This document shows, one piece after another, positions 6,595 to 8,231 of a stretch of 8,231 nt of DNA (the first letter of the stretch is position 1; each line of letters opens with the position of its first letter). Source of the DNA: Planctomycetota bacterium (GTDB lineage: Bacteria; Planctomycetota; UBA8742; SKZP01). Position numbers and translations under genes: made by a program. The DNA lies in NCBI GenBank assembly GCA_007127275.1, contig SKZP01000438.1, forward strand, positions 1 to 8,231, in the 5' to 3' direction. The notes beneath the pieces are model-generated. The model did no database searches, was not told the origin of the DNA, and saw only the letters and a program-made list of their open reading frames with translations.

Positions 6595-6610
6595 CCGGCC
6601 TGCTAGCCGG
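6595..6610. other. Small hairpin between convergent genes
   Basis: CCGGC (6595-6599) and GCCGG (6606-6610) pair around a 6-nt loop that includes the stop codon of the minus-strand 102-aa gene. The 83-nt convergent gap (6520-6602) shows no hairpin with a T-run on either strand, so termination here is not explained by a standard intrinsic terminator. Confidence 0.3.
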
Positions 6611-6911
6611 ATACGCTCAAGCGCGGCGGCAGGCACGAGTCGCGAATGACCTCGCATTGAAAGCCGGGGCGTAGGTTCGGCGGGGCCAGTTGTAGGCGTT
6701 CGAACGCTTCCACGTCGACAATGACGAAACCCTGTGACGTGGCGCTCGTCTCCGCCGGCAGCTCGGCACCGTCGCGCGGCGGCGATTCATGCAGCGGCAC
6801 CGCAACGGCACCACTCGGCCAGTACGGCCTCGCGACGGGATGCCGCGGCCCCGGCAGGCTCGGCCAATACTGGGCAGCGGGGGTACCCCGTTGGTGTGCA
6901 TCTTGAGACAT
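6603..6911 (-). CDS. Small Pro-rich hypothetical protein
   Basis: The 102-residue product has an N-terminal half rich in Pro, Gly and Trp (three WP pairs, two in YWP context, up to residue 32), followed by a compact segment QGFVIVDVEAFERLQL (60-75) that could form strand-helix, and a tail RPGFQCEVIRDSCLPP containing two Cys. I do not recognise it, and there is no signal peptide or membrane segment. Codon use with mostly G/C third positions matches its neighbours, and it starts 18 nt after the stop of the preceding minus-strand gene, so it is probably the last gene of a three-gene operon. No good Shine-Dalgarno precedes the ATG; reinitiation after the upstream gene is possible. A spurious frame cannot be excluded. 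Confidence 0.55.
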   Translation of the reverse strand: MSQDAHQRGTPAAQYWPSLPGPRHPVARPYWPSGAVAVPLHESPPRDGAELPAETSATSQGFVIVDVEAFERLQLAPPNLRPGFQCEVIRDSCLPPRLSVSG

Positions 6912-6929
6912 GGGTGGCGGCGGCTTGAA

Positions 6930-7427
6930 TCACAACGGGCGGATATCCAACGGCTCGTCACTCGGCGGCGGCAGGTCCAGCGGCCCCTCGTCGTCGTCCG
7001 CTTCGTCGGTTTCGCCGTTGGCGACACGCGGATCCGGGCTCGTGCCGAACAACTCTGCGGCCGCTTCTCGCATGCGTTGCGCCTCGGCGGCGCTGCCCGG
7101 CTCGAAGCTGCGTCCGGTGAACGTTGGCGCCTCCTCGACGACCGAGCTCGGCTCTCCCCTGGCCAGAGCCGGCGCGCTTCGTTCTCGACCGACGAAAAAG
7201 ACGACGATCATGAGCCAAACGCGCCCTTCCGACGGACTCAACTTCGTATCCAGGTGAACAATACGCACCTCGGGATTGGCCGTAAGCCAGCGCGTGATCT
7301 CCTGTCCCAACGACTCGAAGGTCGCCGGCCGAGACTGCGCAAGTCCCGCAAAGACCTTGCACCCGTCGGCACGGAATCCCACCGCCTCGCTTGGCCCTCC
7401 GCTCACGCCCGCATCTTCCGTGCTCAT
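6930..7427 (-). CDS. Hypothetical protein with small alpha/beta N-terminus and acidic tail
   Basis: The 165-residue product has two parts. Residues 22-80 read as strand (CKVFAGL), helix (TFESLGQEITRWLTANP), strand (VRIVHLDTKLS), strand (RVWLMIVVFFVG). This order loosely recalls small Cse60-like or 'KVF...EINEWL...I' proteins, a resemblance noted from memory only. VWLMIVVFFVG is too short for a membrane helix and is better read as a buried strand. The rest is low-complexity, ending in an acidic Pro-rich tail (140-165). ATG 7427 is chosen over TTG 7433 because GAGGGG at 7436-7441 sits 8 nt before it and overlaps the stop of the upstream gene, giving tight coupling to the lipoprotein-like gene. 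Function unknown. Confidence 0.72.
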   Translation of the reverse strand: MSTEDAGVSGGPSEAVGFRADGCKVFAGLAQSRPATFESLGQEITRWLTANPEVRIVHLDTKLSPSEGRVWLMIVVFFVGRERSAPALARGEPSSVVEEAPTFTGRSFEPGSAAEAQRMREAAAELFGTSPDPRVANGETDEADDDEGPLDLPPPSDEPLDIRPL

Positions 7428-7435
7428 CCGCAACG

Positions 7436-7441
7436 CCCCTC
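7436..7441 (-). promoter_or_regulatory. Shine-Dalgarno overlapping the upstream stop codon
   Basis: On the minus strand GAGGGG begins within the TGA stop of the lipoprotein-like gene and lies 8 nt before ATG 7427. It decides the start of the 165-aa gene and indicates translational coupling. Confidence 0.6.
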
Positions 7442-8015
7442 ACGACGGGTCCACTCGCTGGCGCGTCACTTGCAGAATCACGCCACGCCAACGCAGTTCG
7501 TAGTTGTCGAAGGTCCAAACCCATTCGAACGCGCTCCGCTCCTCGGGCTCGCCGTATGCGGCTACGAGATCGCCGAACAGGGCCATACGCGTGCCCAGAT
7601 CGGTGAGGATCTGCGGCGTCAACTCGTATTCGAGTCGTTCAACGCGGTTCTCGTCGAGGCTTAGCACGTAGTGTGCCGCCAATACATACGGATGGTTCGA
7701 AAAGTATTCAATGAACAAGATCTTGTCGGGCCGTCGCGCTTCCGCCTCGACCAGTTGCTCGCGCGTAGTTTCCAGTCGCTGCGGCGGTGCGCCAATGAGT
7801 TGCGGCGGCGGCAGGTCGGGCGTGAAGAAGGAGGGGGGGTAAGCGGGCGGACCGGGATTGAGCTCGATCTCCCGCGGCGCCGCGCCGCAGCTCGGCATGG
7901 AAAACAGGCAAAGCACCGTCGCAAGCCAACAGGCCGCCGCGGCCGCCGCCGAGGGAAACGTCCTACGGTGCCACGCGCTGTACGCATCCTCGTTTTTCGC
8001 GGCGAGGCCACGCAT
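7440..8015 (-). CDS. Probable secreted or lipoprotein of unknown function
   Basis: The 191-residue product begins with basic residues (R17, R18), then a hydrophobic run AAAAAACWLATVLCLFS (23-39) and SMPSCG with C43. This fits a signal peptide, and the Cys is a plausible though imperfect lipobox (M-P-S-C rather than L-A-G-C). A Pro-rich stretch (54-79) would act as a spacer after export. The mature domain (80-191) mixes helix and strand: KILFIEYFSNHPYVLAAHYVLSLDEN, then TPQILTDLGTRMALFGDLVAAYGEP and a terminal aromatic region EWVWTFDNYELRWRGVILQVTR that looks like paired beta strands. No family is recognised. ATG 8015 is chosen; a TTG at 8021 directly follows an in-frame stop and would add two residues. 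No clear Shine-Dalgarno precedes it. It heads the minus-strand cluster, so the cluster probably has an envelope role. Confidence 0.75.
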   Translation of the reverse strand: MRGLAAKNEDAYSAWHRRTFPSAAAAAACWLATVLCLFSMPSCGAAPREIELNPGPPAYPPSFFTPDLPPPQLIGAPPQRLETTREQLVEAEARRPDKILFIEYFSNHPYVLAAHYVLSLDENRVERLEYELTPQILTDLGTRMALFGDLVAAYGEPEERSAFEWVWTFDNYELRWRGVILQVTRQRVDPS

Positions 8016-8050
8016 GTTCAATCATTCGCAACGAAAGGGAGAACTCTTGC

Positions 8051-8102
8051 CCGGCTTCTGAGTTGTAGCCGGCTCGCCGCGGAAGTGCAACGTTGCCGAG
8101 CC
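8051..8102. repeat. Nested inverted repeats upstream of the minus-strand operon
   Basis: CCGGCT (8051-8056) pairs with AGCCGG (8067-8072). GGCTCG (8071-8076) pairs with CGAGCC (8097-8102), enclosing the perfect palindrome GCAACGTTGC (8087-8096). The candidate promoter boxes fall inside these dyads, so they could be operators or an mRNA leader structure. Confidence 0.45.
8062..8090 (-). promoter_or_regulatory. Possible promoter of the minus-strand three-gene operon
   Basis: Read on the minus strand, TTGCAC (8085-8090) and TACAAC (8062-8067) are separated by 17 nt. The -10 matches four of six consensus positions and the -35 matches its TTG. Transcription would begin near 8055, leaving a leader of about 40 nt before ATG 8015. 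The position is right but the match is modest. Confidence 0.3.
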
Positions 8103-8152
8103 ACGCCCACGCGTGCACAAGTTGTGAAACGGTACTTTTTCAGTCAATCAAG

Positions 8153-8231
8153 CCCACGGTCTTCGCCCGTGGGTCGAAACCATTACTGCCCTCACGGGGT
8201 TCAGCCTTCAACCCACGGGCGAAGACCGTGG
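8153..8231. repeat. Head-to-head palindromic repeat pair (REP/BIME-like), cut by the window end
   Basis: A 21-nt unit (8153-8173) begins CCCACGG and ends CCGTGGG, so it is itself palindromic. Its reverse complement returns at 8212-8231, lacking only the last base because the window ends. The 38-nt spacer contains further pairing potential: GAAACC (8176-8181) against GGGTTC with one mismatch, and CCC-tcac-GGGG. The whole can fold into one long stem or two small hairpins. This arrangement matches bacterial interspersed mosaic elements mobilised by REP-associated tyrosine transposases; no such transposase is in view. Confidence 0.75.

Noticed and set aside
5601..6674. Plus-strand open frame of 357 codons overlapping the peptidase
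   Set aside because: It is a frame-shifted shadow of the prepilin peptidase with Arg/Pro/His-rich sequence.
7185..7225. Membrane helix in the 165-aa protein
   Set aside because: The hydrophobic run VWLMIVVFFVG is only 11 residues and sits in a strand-helix-strand context, so a buried beta strand is more likely.
6789..7664. Plus-strand open frame of 291 codons
   Set aside because: It runs antisense to the minus-strand operon; the minus frames have a good Shine-Dalgarno, short gene spacing and a signal peptide, while this frame is Arg-rich without motifs.
8153..8231. Possible CRISPR fragment
   Set aside because: Only two units are present, in opposite orientation and each palindromic, with no cas gene nearby; this is an inverted pair, not a direct-repeat array.

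Overview
The window is high-GC bacterial chromosomal DNA carrying seven credible protein genes and a notable amount of structured intergenic DNA. A class-A24 prepilin peptidase and a lipoprotein-like signal sequence suggest a diderm bacterium. A soluble insertion in the peptidase and the palindromic GC-rich repeats fit poorly studied phyla such as Planctomycetota, Sumerlaeota or Hydrogenedentota. That placement is an impression, because there is no rRNA or other marker here. There are no tRNA or rRNA genes, no CRISPR array and no transposase.

Layout on the plus strand. A GT4-type glycosyltransferase (124-1344) is followed by a 453-nt non-coding gap holding several small hairpins and one copy of a dispersed repeat (1621-1689). 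Next is a translationally coupled gene pair. The first (1798-3264) encodes TPR-like helices joined to a C-terminal cold-shock-like domain. The second (3261-5042) encodes a degenerate STAS-like domain, a Pro/Ala-rich linker and a large helical region I do not recognise. The two share a GTGA overlap with GGAGG just upstream. A 400-nt gap (5043-5442) follows, crowded with inverted repeats: a long imperfect hairpin, a terminator-like stem with TTTT, a perfect 10-bp inverted repeat and a second copy of the dispersed repeat. The prepilin peptidase (5443-6519) closes the plus-strand block.

On the minus strand, converging on the peptidase gene, lies a compact three-gene cluster read from 8015 down to 6603. 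It encodes a probable lipoprotein or secreted protein, a 165-aa protein with a small alpha/beta N-terminus and an acidic Pro-rich tail, and a 102-aa Pro-rich orphan. A weak promoter candidate sits among nested palindromes at 8051-8102. At the right edge, 8153-8231, two palindromic units face each other head to head and form a large cruciform-capable structure of the REP/BIME kind, cut by the window end.

How the genes relate. The glycosyltransferase and the peptidase are recognisable envelope and secretion functions without their usual partner genes here. The TPR-CSD/STAS-like pair is the best candidate for an uncharacterised functional unit, because the translational coupling implies linked production. 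Its biochemical role cannot be read from the sequence. The minus-strand trio looks like a lineage-specific envelope operon of unknown function.
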